A stretch of 64,000 nucleotides of DNA, taken from contig JBBRVS010000002.1 of NCBI GenBank assembly GCA_038246645.1, positions 23,081 through 87,080 of the forward strand, in the 5' to 3' direction. The stretch's first letter is position 1; each line of letters starts with the position of its first letter. Of the stretch, positions 43,850 to 51,987 are shown piece by piece. The notes beneath the pieces are model-generated. The model searched no databases. It saw only the letters and a program-made list of their open reading frames with translations, and was not told the origin of the DNA. The DNA is from JAHCHG01 sp038246645 (GTDB taxonomy: Bacteria > Acidobacteriota > Blastocatellia > Pyrinomonadales > Pyrinomonadaceae). A program made the translations under genes and the position numbers.

Positions 43850-43850
43850 G

Positions 43851-43999
43851 CCAGTTGACCGAGTTGACAGAGTTTGCTGAGTTTGCTGAGTTTTTAAAAT
43901 TGAGGGGTATTTATAGAATTAATTGTTTTAACTAAACTATATAAGGCAGCCTCAAAAAACTCGGTAAACACGGCAAACTCTGCAAACTCAGCAAACTTT
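43851..43999. repeat. Inverted repeat of GAGTTTGCT words
   Basis: The left arm holds GAGTTGACAGAGTTTGCTGA and more GAGTTTGCT copies. The right arm holds CTCGGTAAACACGGCAAACT and CAAACTCAGCAAACTT. It fills the whole yicC-gmk spacer up to 7 bases before the gmk ATG. Confidence 0.75.
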
Positions 44000-44006
44000 A
44001 AAGAAA

Positions 44007-44618
44007 ATGAAAGGAAATTTAATCATCATCAGCTCGCCTTCGGGCGGCGGGAAAGGCACTTTGATTAAAGAGATTTTAAGACGCGTGCCGGATACCGGTT
44101 ATTCGGTTTCGTTCACCACGCGAAAAATGCGCGAGGGCGAGGAAAACGGGCGGGATTATTATTTTGTTGAAAAGGAAGAATTTACAAATTTAATAAATGA
44201 CGGCGAGTTTCTCGAATTTGCCGAAGTTCACGGGAATTTTTACGGAACTTCGATCAAACAGATCGAATGCGAACTCGAAATCGGGCGCGATATAATTCTT
44301 GAAATTGATGTTCAAGGCGCGCATTCGATTCTTGATAAAGTCCCGGAGGCGGTCAGTATTTTTATTCTCCCGCCGTCTTTTGAAACTCTGCAGCGGCGTT
44401 TAACAAATCGGGCAACCGAAACTCAAAAGGATTTGGAAATCCGGCTAAAGAATGCGTTTGAAGAAGTCGGGCGTTTTCAAGAGTTTGAATTTATCGTCAT
44501 AAACGGCGAAATCGAAGCAGCGGTCAGAGATTTGGAAGTGATAATTTTAGCGGAAAGATTAAAACGGATTAGACAAACCGTAGCAATACAAGGTATTTTA
44601 GATAGTTTTGATGTTTAA
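44007..44618 (+). CDS. gmk: Guanylate kinase
   Basis: A 203-residue enzyme that phosphorylates GMP to GDP with ATP. The P-loop is SSPSGGGKGTLIKEIL. The GMP-binding part reads SVSFTTRKMREGEENGRDYYFVEKEEF and EFLEFAEVHGNFYGTS. ILEIDVQGAHSI and PSFETLQRRLTNRATE follow. Typical length. In the yicC-gmk-rpoZ order common in many bacteria. No clear ribosome-binding site. Confidence 0.97.
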   Translation: MKGNLIIISSPSGGGKGTLIKEILRRVPDTGYSVSFTTRKMREGEENGRDYYFVEKEEFTNLINDGEFLEFAEVHGNFYGTSIKQIECELEIGRDIILEIDVQGAHSILDKVPEAVSIFILPPSFETLQRRLTNRATETQKDLEIRLKNAFEEVGRFQEFEFIVINGEIEAAVRDLEVIILAERLKRIRQTVAIQGILDSFDV

Positions 44619-44651
44619 TTTACAAACGTAATCGGAGAAATGGATTAGAAT

Positions 44652-44894
44652 ATGGTCGAACAAACAGAAGAATCGGAAGAAACAACCACAATAGAAATTG
44701 ATCAATCTCAAATAATTGATTCAAAATACCGCAAAATTATTTTAGCCGCGCAGCGCAGCAAACAACTGCAACGCGGCGCAATGCCGCGTATTGATATGGA
44801 TATGAAACACCATAAACCCACGAGAATTGCGATGCGGGAAATCGAATCCGGCATTATTCATTTTGATACGACAAAAGAAAATAAATCGAATTAA
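44652..44894 (+). CDS. rpoZ: RNA polymerase omega subunit
   Basis: An 80-residue omega subunit that supports assembly of the RNA polymerase beta-prime subunit and often mediates (p)ppGpp response. The conserved core is DSKYRKIILAAQRSKQLQRGAMPRID, then KHHKPTRIAMREIESGII. Located 33 bases after gmk, the usual place. A strong terminator follows. Confidence 0.92.
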   Translation: MVEQTEESEETTTIEIDQSQIIDSKYRKIILAAQRSKQLQRGAMPRIDMDMKHHKPTRIAMREIESGIIHFDTTKENKSN

Positions 44895-44922
44895 TTGAAA
44901 TATTTTAGTTCCTAATAAACGC

Positions 44923-44970
44923 GCGTTGCCGATAAATTTTGAAGTTCATCGGCAACGCATATTTGTTTTT
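44923..44970 (+). terminator. Terminator after rpoZ
   Basis: A stem GCGTTGCCGAT pairs with ATCGGCAACGC (loop 14 bases), followed by ATATTTGTTTTT. Confidence 0.88.
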
Positions 44971-45433
44971 AATTATTGTTTTCAGATTTCAAACGGCGTT
45001 TGTGATCATTCCATTCGACAAATTTTTCCGCCGCATCACGGGCTTCGACTTCAAACGGAATTTCCAGATAAGCCGCTTGTCTGGCGGGCAAATCCCATTT
45101 TTCCTGCTTTCTTAAATTCCTCAGATAGCTTCCCAAATAATTATAGAAAAATCCGATAAAACCATGTGTTTTGTACTGTAGCGAATGGGTAATTTCGTGA
45201 GCCGCAAGGTTTTCCGATAGTCTCGGTTCGCTGATCTGATTTACGGAAATCAAAGCCGGCATAATAAATATTCGGCATCCGAAAGTTATTCCGTGAACTT
45301 TAATTATCCGTGTAAAAAAGCGCGTAAATCTACCGCCGTAAAAATAAATCAGCGGCAGGCGAAAATCTTCGTCCTGAAAATATTCCCGAAAAAATTCTTC
45401 CAATCTTTGATGCGAATCGGCAGCCAGTTTCAT
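44969..45433 (-). CDS. Zinc metallopeptidase-like protein (DUF4157-like)
   Basis: A 154-residue protein with the zinc motif HEITH at residues 79-83 (LAAHEITHSLQYKTHG) and a likely third ligand in the IPFEVEARDAAEKF helix. No signal peptide. The sequence style matches small DUF4157-type gluzincins, sometimes tied to polymorphic toxin or extracellular contractile systems, but no such genes are nearby. Substrate unknown. It shares the terminator with rpoZ. Confidence 0.75.
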   Translation of the reverse strand: MKLAADSHQRLEEFFREYFQDEDFRLPLIYFYGGRFTRFFTRIIKVHGITFGCRIFIMPALISVNQISEPRLSENLAAHEITHSLQYKTHGFIGFFYNYLGSYLRNLRKQEKWDLPARQAAYLEIPFEVEARDAAEKFVEWNDHKRRLKSENNN

Positions 45434-45489
45434 TAAACGTAAATTTAAGCCTTTTTTGTAAAAAAATTCAAAGTTGAAAATTTAAAATC

Positions 45490-45536
45490 AAAAAAAGAGA
45501 GAGTTTGAAGACACATAATTTTCAAACTCTCTCTTA
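45490..45536 (-). terminator. Terminator for csbD-like gene
   Basis: A stem AAGAGAGAGTTTGAA pairs with TTCAAACTCTCTCTT, followed by a T7 run on the minus strand. Confidence 0.88.
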
Positions 45537-45553
45537 ACTTGTAATAAACCGGA

Positions 45554-45766
45554 TTATTTATTAATCGCGTCGCCGACCGATTTAACGGCATCTCCGACTT
45601 TGCGTTTGGTTTTTCCCCAAGTATCTTGCGCTTCGCCCTCGGCGTGCTGAACTTCGCCTTCGGCTTCCAGTTCGTCGTCGCCGGTTGATTCTCCGACTTT
45701 ATCTTTTACCGTGCCTTTGACCTTTTCCCATTTTCCTTCGACTTCATCTTTATTTGGTAATGACAT
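45554..45766 (-). CDS. CsbD family stress protein
   Basis: A 70-residue highly hydrophilic protein of the CsbD family (GKWEKVKGTVKDKVGESTGDDELEAEGEVQHAEGEAQDTWGKTKRKVGD). Homologues are induced by general stress. Function is not known. Monocistronic with its own terminator. Confidence 0.9.
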   Translation of the reverse strand: MSLPNKDEVEGKWEKVKGTVKDKVGESTGDDELEAEGEVQHAEGEAQDTWGKTKRKVGDAVKSVGDAINK

Positions 45767-45919
45767 AATTTTTATTTTCGATTTTCAATTTGCAATTTTT
45801 GCTAGTCAAATAAAAATCTTTTCTCCCTCTTGATAAAATTCGTATGAATTTATTACAAATAACATACTTAATTTTCTAAAGAGCAAGTCTTATACCAAAA
45901 CAAGCAAAAGCCAAAATAA

Positions 45920-46049
45920 CTAAGCAGTTAAGCAAAAGTTCCAAGATATTGTGAAAATCCAACAATTTCCGTAACTTTCAGATTCAAAATAATTTTGGAG
46001 TTTCCTGACATTTTCCATTATCAGTTTTTCATTTTCCATTAGTGCTTAC
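45920..46049. repeat. Interspersed repeat (TGGTGCTTA family), copy 2
   Basis: It starts CTAAGCAGTTAAGCAAAAG, contains AAGATATTGTGAAAATCC, GTAACTTTCAGATTCAA and TTTCCTGACATTTTCCATTA, and ends CCATTAGTGCTTA. The end overlaps the ETF-QO stop codon. Confidence 0.78.
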
Positions 46050-47758
46050 ATTCCCTTATAATTCGGACCGCCGCCGCCTTCGGGCGTGACCCAGTTGATG
46101 ATTTGATACGGATCGGCGATGTCGCAGGTTTTGCAGTGTACGCAGTTTGAAAAATTGACTTTTATCTCGCGTCTTCCGGTTTTTTCGCTTTCTTCCATTT
46201 CATAAACCGCCGCCGGACAGAATCTTTGACACGGATTGCCGAATTCTTCCGCACAGCGCGTCGCGCAGATTTCCGTATCGAGAATATGCAGATGCGAAGG
46301 TTGATCTTCATTATGTGAAACCGCGCCGTAAAAAACACTCGTAACTTTATCAAAAGTCAGTTGTTTATCGAATTTCAAATCGGGATAACGCTGTTCGAGC
46401 GCGTCGCCTTTATAACCTAGATCTTTAAGTTTTTTGTAGCGAAGATGACCGGCTTCGTGATGGATTTTGTCGAGAAAACCCCAGCCCGCGCCCCCAGTTA
46501 AAAACTGAAAACCGCTGTTGATCAAAGCCGACCAGCGACCTTTTTGAAATGATGCGTGAAAATTGCGAACCGCGTGGAGTTCGTCGTAAATCCAGCTCAT
46601 TTCAAATTTTTCTTCGAAATGTTTTAAGGTATTTGACGAAAAATCCTGATGATTAAACGCGCCGACGATTGTTTCAGCCGCGAGCATTCCCGATTTCATC
46701 GCCGTGTGAATTCCTTTGATACGCTGCCCGTTGAGGAACGAAGCGGCATCGCCGACGAGCAGAACGCCATCCGCATACAGTCGCGGCATCGTGTGATAAC
46801 CGCCCGCGTTAATCGTTTTTGCGCCGTATTTGATCATTTTTCCGCCCGCCAGAATCGCCGCAACTTCCGGATGCGTTTTAAATTTCTGAAATTCGGCGTG
46901 CGGATCAATCATCGGATCAATATAATCCAAACCGGTTACATAACCGATGCTGACGATGTTGTTTTTCATCCCGTAAATCCAGCCGCCGCCATATGTTTGC
47001 GTGTCGGACGGAAAACCGAGCGTGTGAATGACCATTCCTTCTTCAATATTTCCAGCCGGAACTTCCCAGAGTTCTTTTACGCCGAGGCTGAAAACCTGCG
47101 GCTCTTTGTCTTCGTCGAGATTCAGCCGTTTCATCACCTGCTTGGTCAGCGAACCGCGCGAACCTTCGCCCAAAACCGTAACTTTTGCCAGAAGATCAAC
47201 GCCCGGCTCGAAATTCGGTTTCGGTTTGCCTTCCTTGTCAATTCCCTTGTCACCCGTTCGCACGCCGATCACGCGGTCGTTTTCGTCGTAAAGCAATTCC
47301 GATCCCGGAAATTCGGGAAAAATATTGATCTCGGCTTCCTCACATTTTTCCGCCAGCCATTCGCACATTTTGCTCAGCGAAATAATATATTTGCCCTTAT
47401 TAACGAGCGGCGGCGGCGTGATCGGTGCTTTAATTTTCTTATTTTCAGTCAGATACCAGAATGCGTCTTCGGTTACGACCGAATCAACCGGACAACCCTG
47501 TTCGAGAAAATCCGGCATCAATTCGCGCAGAGCAAGCGGATCCAACACCGCGCCCGACAAAATATGCGCGCCGACCGCCGAGCCTTTTTCGATGATTCCG
47601 ATTTCCAGATCTTCGATCACTCTGCCCGGTCGAATTCCCTTTTCAACCTGTTCATTATGTTCTTTGATCTTATTTTTCAAATGCAAAGCCGCCGCCAGAT
47701 TTGCCGGACCTGCGCCGACAAAAACTACGTCCATCTCTAATTGTTCGCGTTCAATCAT
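46046..47758 (-). CDS. Electron transfer flavoprotein-ubiquinone oxidoreductase
   Basis: A 570-residue membrane-associated FAD/4Fe-4S enzyme that passes electrons from electron transfer flavoprotein (fatty acid and amino acid oxidation) to the quinone pool. Start at 47758 with AGAGGA upstream. The FAD-binding motif is VFVGAGPANLAAALHL. KGSAVGAHILSGAVLDP and GCSGGTD-like equivalents follow. VLLVGDAASFLNGQRIKGIHTAMKSGM is diagnostic. The C-terminal cluster domain has four Cys in CQRFCPA / NCVHCKTCDIADPYQIINW and ends GGGGPNYKGM. No etfAB genes are in this window. Confidence 0.95.
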   Translation of the reverse strand: MIEREQLEMDVVFVGAGPANLAAALHLKNKIKEHNEQVEKGIRPGRVIEDLEIGIIEKGSAVGAHILSGAVLDPLALRELMPDFLEQGCPVDSVVTEDAFWYLTENKKIKAPITPPPLVNKGKYIISLSKMCEWLAEKCEEAEINIFPEFPGSELLYDENDRVIGVRTGDKGIDKEGKPKPNFEPGVDLLAKVTVLGEGSRGSLTKQVMKRLNLDEDKEPQVFSLGVKELWEVPAGNIEEGMVIHTLGFPSDTQTYGGGWIYGMKNNIVSIGYVTGLDYIDPMIDPHAEFQKFKTHPEVAAILAGGKMIKYGAKTINAGGYHTMPRLYADGVLLVGDAASFLNGQRIKGIHTAMKSGMLAAETIVGAFNHQDFSSNTLKHFEEKFEMSWIYDELHAVRNFHASFQKGRWSALINSGFQFLTGGAGWGFLDKIHHEAGHLRYKKLKDLGYKGDALEQRYPDLKFDKQLTFDKVTSVFYGAVSHNEDQPSHLHILDTEICATRCAEEFGNPCQRFCPAAVYEMEESEKTGRREIKVNFSNCVHCKTCDIADPYQIINWVTPEGGGGPNYKGM

Positions 47759-47860
47759 AATTTTCCTCTTGTGCAAAAATGAATGGTCATTCAGTTTTAT
47801 TAAACTATAACAAAACAATAGATTTTCATCTAGTCAGAATTTTGAAAACAATGTATATTA

Positions 47861-48026
47861 CACAATATTGGAAATAAGAAATAAACCACGAAAGGACCCG
47901 AAGATTTCACGAAGTTAATTAAAAAAGTTTGTCAACCGATAAAAATTTTCGCATCCTTTAGTAAATCGTGAATTTGACGAACAAAAATCTTCGCGAAATC
48001 TTCGTGGTTTATTATTTCCAATAATG
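47861..48026. repeat. Inverted repeat AAATAAACCACGAA
   Basis: The left arm ACAATATTGGAAATAAGAAA continues ATAAACCACGAA and GAAGATTTCACGAAG. The right arm CTTCGCGAAATCTTCGTGG continues TTTATTATTTCCAATAATGT. It spans most of the gap upstream of the DUF3142 gene and must hold or flank its promoter. Confidence 0.8.
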
Positions 48027-48043
48027 TCTATTCAAATTCGAAT

Positions 48044-48829
48044 ATGTTTTCCGATTTTACTTTTTTGTCAAAAACTATTTTCAAAATTATACCATTGATT
48101 TTATTTGCCGTAATTTTTCTTAATTGCACGGCAAAAAGACAGATCAATCCGAATTTATCAAATCAAATGCCGCCGAAAATTCTCTGGGCTTGGGAACGCC
48201 CCGAAGATTTGCGGTTTATTGATCCGGCAAAATTTGGCGTGGCATTTCTGGCGCAAACTCTTTATCTGCAGAAAGATGAAGTAAATTTCAAACCGCGCCG
48301 ACAGCCGCTTGAATTAGCTGAAGATACATATTTGATCGCCGTCACGCGCATTGAAACGCTTAAAAATGAAAATCGCCCGGCTCTTTCCGATCAGCAAAAG
48401 AAAAAAGTTGTTTTATTGATCAAAAATACTTTAGAATTGCCTGACGTTAAAGCGATTCAGATAGATTTCGATGTAGTTGTATCGGAAAGAAACTTTTATA
48501 AAAATCTGGTTCTGGATTTAAAAAAAGAATTACCCGAAAATACGCCCTTGACCATTACTTCTCTGGCTTCGTGGTGCGTCGGCGATACCTGGTTTAACGA
48601 ATTTCCGATTGACGAAGCCGTTCCGATGGCTTTCGATATGGGAGCGGACGACAAACCGATTCGTGATTTTCTGGTAAAAGAAAATGATTGGAACGAACCG
48701 CTCTGCCGCGGAAGTTACGGCGTTTCGGTTGATCAGCCGCTGAAAGTAAACTTCAAAACGAACCGAAGAATTTTTTATTTTAGCGCAAAGCCCTGGAAAC
48801 AAACGGATTTGCAAAAACTCGAACAATAA
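48044..48829 (+). CDS. DUF3142 lipoprotein
   Basis: A 261-residue lipoprotein with lipobox FLNC at about residue 27. The mature part matches DUF3142: ILWAWERPEDLRFIDPAKFGVAFLAQTL, VKAIQIDFDVVVSERNFYKNLVLDLKKELP, PLTITSLASWCVGDTWF, AVPMAFDMGAD, and RGSYGVSVDQPLK. This looks like a TIM-barrel, glycosidase-like fold with Asp/Glu at barrel ends. Activity is unknown. Followed 58 bases later by a large lipoprotein-like gene, possibly one transcript. Confidence 0.85.
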   Translation: MFSDFTFLSKTIFKIIPLILFAVIFLNCTAKRQINPNLSNQMPPKILWAWERPEDLRFIDPAKFGVAFLAQTLYLQKDEVNFKPRRQPLELAEDTYLIAVTRIETLKNENRPALSDQQKKKVVLLIKNTLELPDVKAIQIDFDVVVSERNFYKNLVLDLKKELPENTPLTITSLASWCVGDTWFNEFPIDEAVPMAFDMGADDKPIRDFLVKENDWNEPLCRGSYGVSVDQPLKVNFKTNRRIFYFSAKPWKQTDLQKLEQ

Positions 48830-48887
48830 CAATATTTATGAAAAACTTGCCGAAATTTGCCATTTCAAACTTAAGTCGAGAAAAAAA

Positions 48888-51632
48888 ATGAACCCTATAA
48901 ATTTTCCCGTTAAGAAAGCGGTCTTTGACCGCGAATTATTCAACCTGTCAGTGAAACGCGGTCAAAGACCGCTGCCTAAACGGGTTTGTTTATTTTTGTT
49001 AATTTCCGTTGTATTTTTCACTAACAGTTTGCCGGTTGCGCTGGCGTGCGGTCCGTCATTTATTACGCCGGTTTTCGATTATAAACACGCACCGGAAAAT
49101 CCGTATCAAAATTTTGCGAGCGGAAAGCTCGGCATTATCAAACCGACGCACCGGCGCGTCGTGCTTTTTGCCGCCTATCGTTATTTAAATGGCGGCGGAT
49201 TTTCGTTTGATGAACAAAAAGGTTTGATCGAAGTTTGGAACGCGGAATTTAACAACGAAAGCTATACGGATACGGATGTCAGCGAAGCCGTGAAGGAATG
49301 GGTTAAAGCCAGAAAAGAGGTGGCGCCGAAGGAAGAAAAACTGCCCGAAATTTACACCGAAAGAAGTTACGGCGGTTATGAATTTTTCCCGAATTGCACA
49401 ATTAATGCTTTTGAAACAGCAACGCAAACCCTGAAAGCTCGTGTTTCGAGCCACGGCGCGGATAACACGGACGTAAAAGAATGGCTCGGCGGGCAGGACA
49501 AGGTTTTTACAAACTGTTCATCCGGCAGACAGATTCCCGATGCGCCGAATCAGGCGATGCCGGAATGGCTGCAAAAAGACCGCGAATATCAGTTGGCGGC
49601 GGCGGATTTTTATTCTCTGAATTATGATGAAGCAAAAAACCGTTTTGCGCTGATCGCCGTTGATTCCTCGTCGCCGTGGCAGGAAACGGCGGAATATCTC
49701 GTCGGCAGAACCTTGATTCGTCAGGCAAGTTCGGTCAAGGATGAAAACCGGAAAAATTTGCTGTACGCGGAAGCCGAACAAAATTTGCAGATTTCGGCTT
49801 CAAAAAGCGGAAGATTTTCCGATTCGGCGAAAAAAATGCTCGGTTTGGTCAAATATCGCTTGCGTCCGCAAGATAGAGTTCGCGAACTCGCGCAGGAACT
49901 TTCATATCAGGGCGCAAATAATAATCTGCGGCAGGATTTGATTGATTATTCGTGGCTGCTCGATAAATTTGAAAAAGAGGCTCTGGAAGCAGAAGAAAAA
50001 CGTAAAAAGGAATTGGAAGCAATCGAAAATCCGGAAAATCCGGCTAATTCCAATATTGCCAATATTTCAGGCGAAACGAATTCCGAGCCGGATGATGATC
50101 GTCTTTCAATTTATTTCGGCAACGAAGATTATTCAAAAAGCTACACGATTAAAGTCGCACCCGATGCGACCGATGAAGAAGCGATTGCCGAAGCCGAAAA
50201 AGTTGCCGGAACTTTGACCGAAGCAATGAAAAAAGCTGTCCGCGAAGGTCGGCAAAATGCTTACGCGAGCCGCTTTGCACGAAATGCCGGAGCGGATTAC
50301 GAAGGCGGATACTGGGGCGAAATTGACCGTTCGCTGGCGGTTTTGCCGCCCGTTCTGCGCGAAGATGATCTGTCCGATTGGCTTTTTACATATCAAATTC
50401 AAAATGCTGAATCGTATCTGTATTCGCTCAATAAATTTAAACAAAACCGTTCGGATCTGTGGCTGATGACGGCGATTTCAAAAGCTCAAACAACTTCGAG
50501 CGAACTGGATTTTCTGCTGGAAGCGGCAGGTCGTGCCAACCCGGATTCTCCGGCATATCAAACAATTGCCTATCATCAAGCGCGAGTTTTGCTGCTTCAA
50601 AAGAAAACGGCGGAAGCGAAAAAACTGCTTGATTCGATTTTAGTATCGTCGCTCGATCTAACGATTTCGGCGCGGAATCAATTTCTCGAACTTCGCGTCG
50701 GACTAGCGGAAAATCTCGATGATTATTTGAAATTTTCCCAATTAAAACCTTTTGCCTTTAACTGGGACGGCAGAGGAATGACTATCGAAGAAATAATCGA
50801 ACGGCAAAAATCCTATTACGATCCGGAATATGACAAACAAACCAGAGAGGAATTCGACCGCGAGATCGAGGAGCAGTATAAAGATAAATTGAACTGGCAA
50901 AATCGGGCGATGCTTAATTACCAAACAACGGCTTCGATCAATGAATATTTTCCGCTCTCGGTTTTAATCGAAGCCGAAAAATCAATCGCGCTTCCCGCTT
51001 ATCTGCGCGAAAGATTCACGCTGGCAATCTTTGCCCGCGCTTTGATTTTGGAAGATTTTGAAAGAGCCGGAAAATTTGCGCCGGAAGTTTTGAAATATAA
51101 ACCCGAATTTTCGGACTACATCAATCAATTCAATGCTGCCAAAACTCTCGCCGCCAAACGCGATGCGGCACTTTTTCTAATTCTAAAAAATCCGATTCTC
51201 ACGCCGTTTATCGAAGACGGTTTGGGAAGAACCGATAATGAAGTCAGTAATTGGGATGCGGACGATTGGTGGTGCGCGCCGTATATTCCCGAAGATGAAT
51301 CATCAATCGAAGAAGAATATCGTCCGAAAAAACCGGCATTTCTAACCGAAGCGCAAATAAAAACCGCAAAACTCGAGCGTCAGAAATTTGTTGATCTCGG
51401 CGACGCGCCGCAATTCCTGGGCGATAAAGTTCTGGCGTGGCAAAAACGTGCGCCGCTCGACAAACGCGTTCCTGAAAGTCTCTATATCATTTATGTTGCC
51501 AACGGCTGGACGAAATACGGTTGCGGAAACAATGAAGAGTTGCGTAATGCGGCAAAAGATTTGCTTGTAAAACGCTACCCGAAAAGCGATTGGACGGCGA
51601 AAATCCTGGAGGAAGAACGCGCCAATCAATGA
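48888..51632 (+). CDS. Hypothetical 914-residue exported protein with repeat-derived N terminus
   Basis: The start at 48888 is followed by about 28 codons that lie in a GCGGTCTTTGACCGC palindrome (48906-48985). Only after them comes a signal segment VCLFLLISVVFFTNSLPVALACG with a lipobox-like ALAC. The mature protein is acidic and helical, with many Tyr and Asp residues, a Glu/Lys coiled part near residues 355-390, and segments that look like TPR-type helices (AEEQNLQISASKSGRFSDSAKKML-like). Cysteine-rich catalytic motifs are absent. I do not recognise a named family. The palindrome has lengthened the n-region of the signal peptide to about 38 residues, which is unusual; translation may start later. 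Confidence 0.75.
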   Translation: MNPINFPVKKAVFDRELFNLSVKRGQRPLPKRVCLFLLISVVFFTNSLPVALACGPSFITPVFDYKHAPENPYQNFASGKLGIIKPTHRRVVLFAAYRYLNGGGFSFDEQKGLIEVWNAEFNNESYTDTDVSEAVKEWVKARKEVAPKEEKLPEIYTERSYGGYEFFPNCTINAFETATQTLKARVSSHGADNTDVKEWLGGQDKVFTNCSSGRQIPDAPNQAMPEWLQKDREYQLAAADFYSLNYDEAKNRFALIAVDSSSPWQETAEYLVGRTLIRQASSVKDENRKNLLYAEAEQNLQISASKSGRFSDSAKKMLGLVKYRLRPQDRVRELAQELSYQGANNNLRQDLIDYSWLLDKFEKEALEAEEKRKKELEAIENPENPANSNIANISGETNSEPDDDRLSIYFGNEDYSKSYTIKVAPDATDEEAIAEAEKVAGTLTEAMKKAVREGRQNAYASRFARNAGADYEGGYWGEIDRSLAVLPPVLREDDLSDWLFTYQIQNAESYLYSLNKFKQNRSDLWLMTAISKAQTTSSELDFLLEAAGRANPDSPAYQTIAYHQARVLLLQKKTAEAKKLLDSILVSSLDLTISARNQFLELRVGLAENLDDYLKFSQLKPFAFNWDGRGMTIEEIIERQKSYYDPEYDKQTREEFDREIEEQYKDKLNWQNRAMLNYQTTASINEYFPLSVLIEAEKSIALPAYLRERFTLAIFARALILEDFERAGKFAPEVLKYKPEFSDYINQFNAAKTLAAKRDAALFLILKNPILTPFIEDGLGRTDNEVSNWDADDWWCAPYIPEDESSIEEEYRPKKPAFLTEAQIKTAKLERQKFVDLGDAPQFLGDKVLAWQKRAPLDKRVPESLYIIYVANGWTKYGCGNNEELRNAAKDLLVKRYPKSDWTAKILEEERANQ
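48906..48985. repeat. GCGGTCTTTGACCGC palindrome, copy 2, inside a CDS
   Basis: The left arm CCCGTTAAGAAAGCGGTC pairs with GACCGCTGCCTAAACGGG. It is read through in frame as part of the N terminus of the 914-residue protein. Confidence 0.88.
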
Positions 51633-51660
51633 CCGATACCGCATTGCCGGGAGCGAGAGG

Positions 51661-51807
51661 TAATACCAATTTGCTTAAATAAAATTAAAAAAACTTACCC
51701 GTTAAGGAAGCGGTCTTTGACCGCCGATGCTTGTATTATATCAAACCCCGGCGGTAAAAGACCGCCTGCTTAACGATTATCATTTTTTTTGAGCAACTTG
51801 GTATTAA
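51661..51807. repeat. GCGGTCTTTGACCGC palindrome, copy 3, with outer arms
   Basis: The core 51697-51778 has arms CCGTTAAGGAAGCGGTCTTT and GGTAAAAGACCGCCTGCTTAAC. Outside it, TAATACCAATTTGCTTAAA pairs with TGAGCAACTTGGTATTA. Confidence 0.85.
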
Positions 51808-51910
51808 TTGAGTTGGGATGGCAGGTCGAGAAATTTAAACGGAGTTTCAAGCAATTCAGGAAACGAAAAATATCAAGTTTTTAGAGTAATTTTTGAGTTA
51901 ATGACCGGAA

Positions 51911-51951
51911 AAAAAATCGGCAGCATTTGCTCGAGCAAATGCTGCCGACAC
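51911..51951 (-). terminator. Terminator of sucC
   Basis: A perfect stem GTCGGCAGCATTTGCTCGAG ... GAGCAAATGCTGCCGA-type palindrome (51917-51949), followed on the minus strand by a T8 run. Confidence 0.88.
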
Positions 51952-51987
51952 TTTCAATACAAGCGTTGTATTTTCAAATCACATTTT

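Larger units (their letters stand above)
51633..51987. other. Intergenic region with palindrome and terminator
   Basis: The gap between two convergent genes. It holds the third GCGGTCTTTGACCGC element with outer arms TAATACCAA (51661) and TTGGTATTA (ending about 51807), then the sucC terminator. A small frame at 51808-52011 is not a convincing gene. Confidence 0.6.

Noticed and set aside
46649..47740. 363-residue frame on the plus strand
   Set aside because: It is the antisense of the ETF-QO gene; long antisense frames arise from codon bias here.
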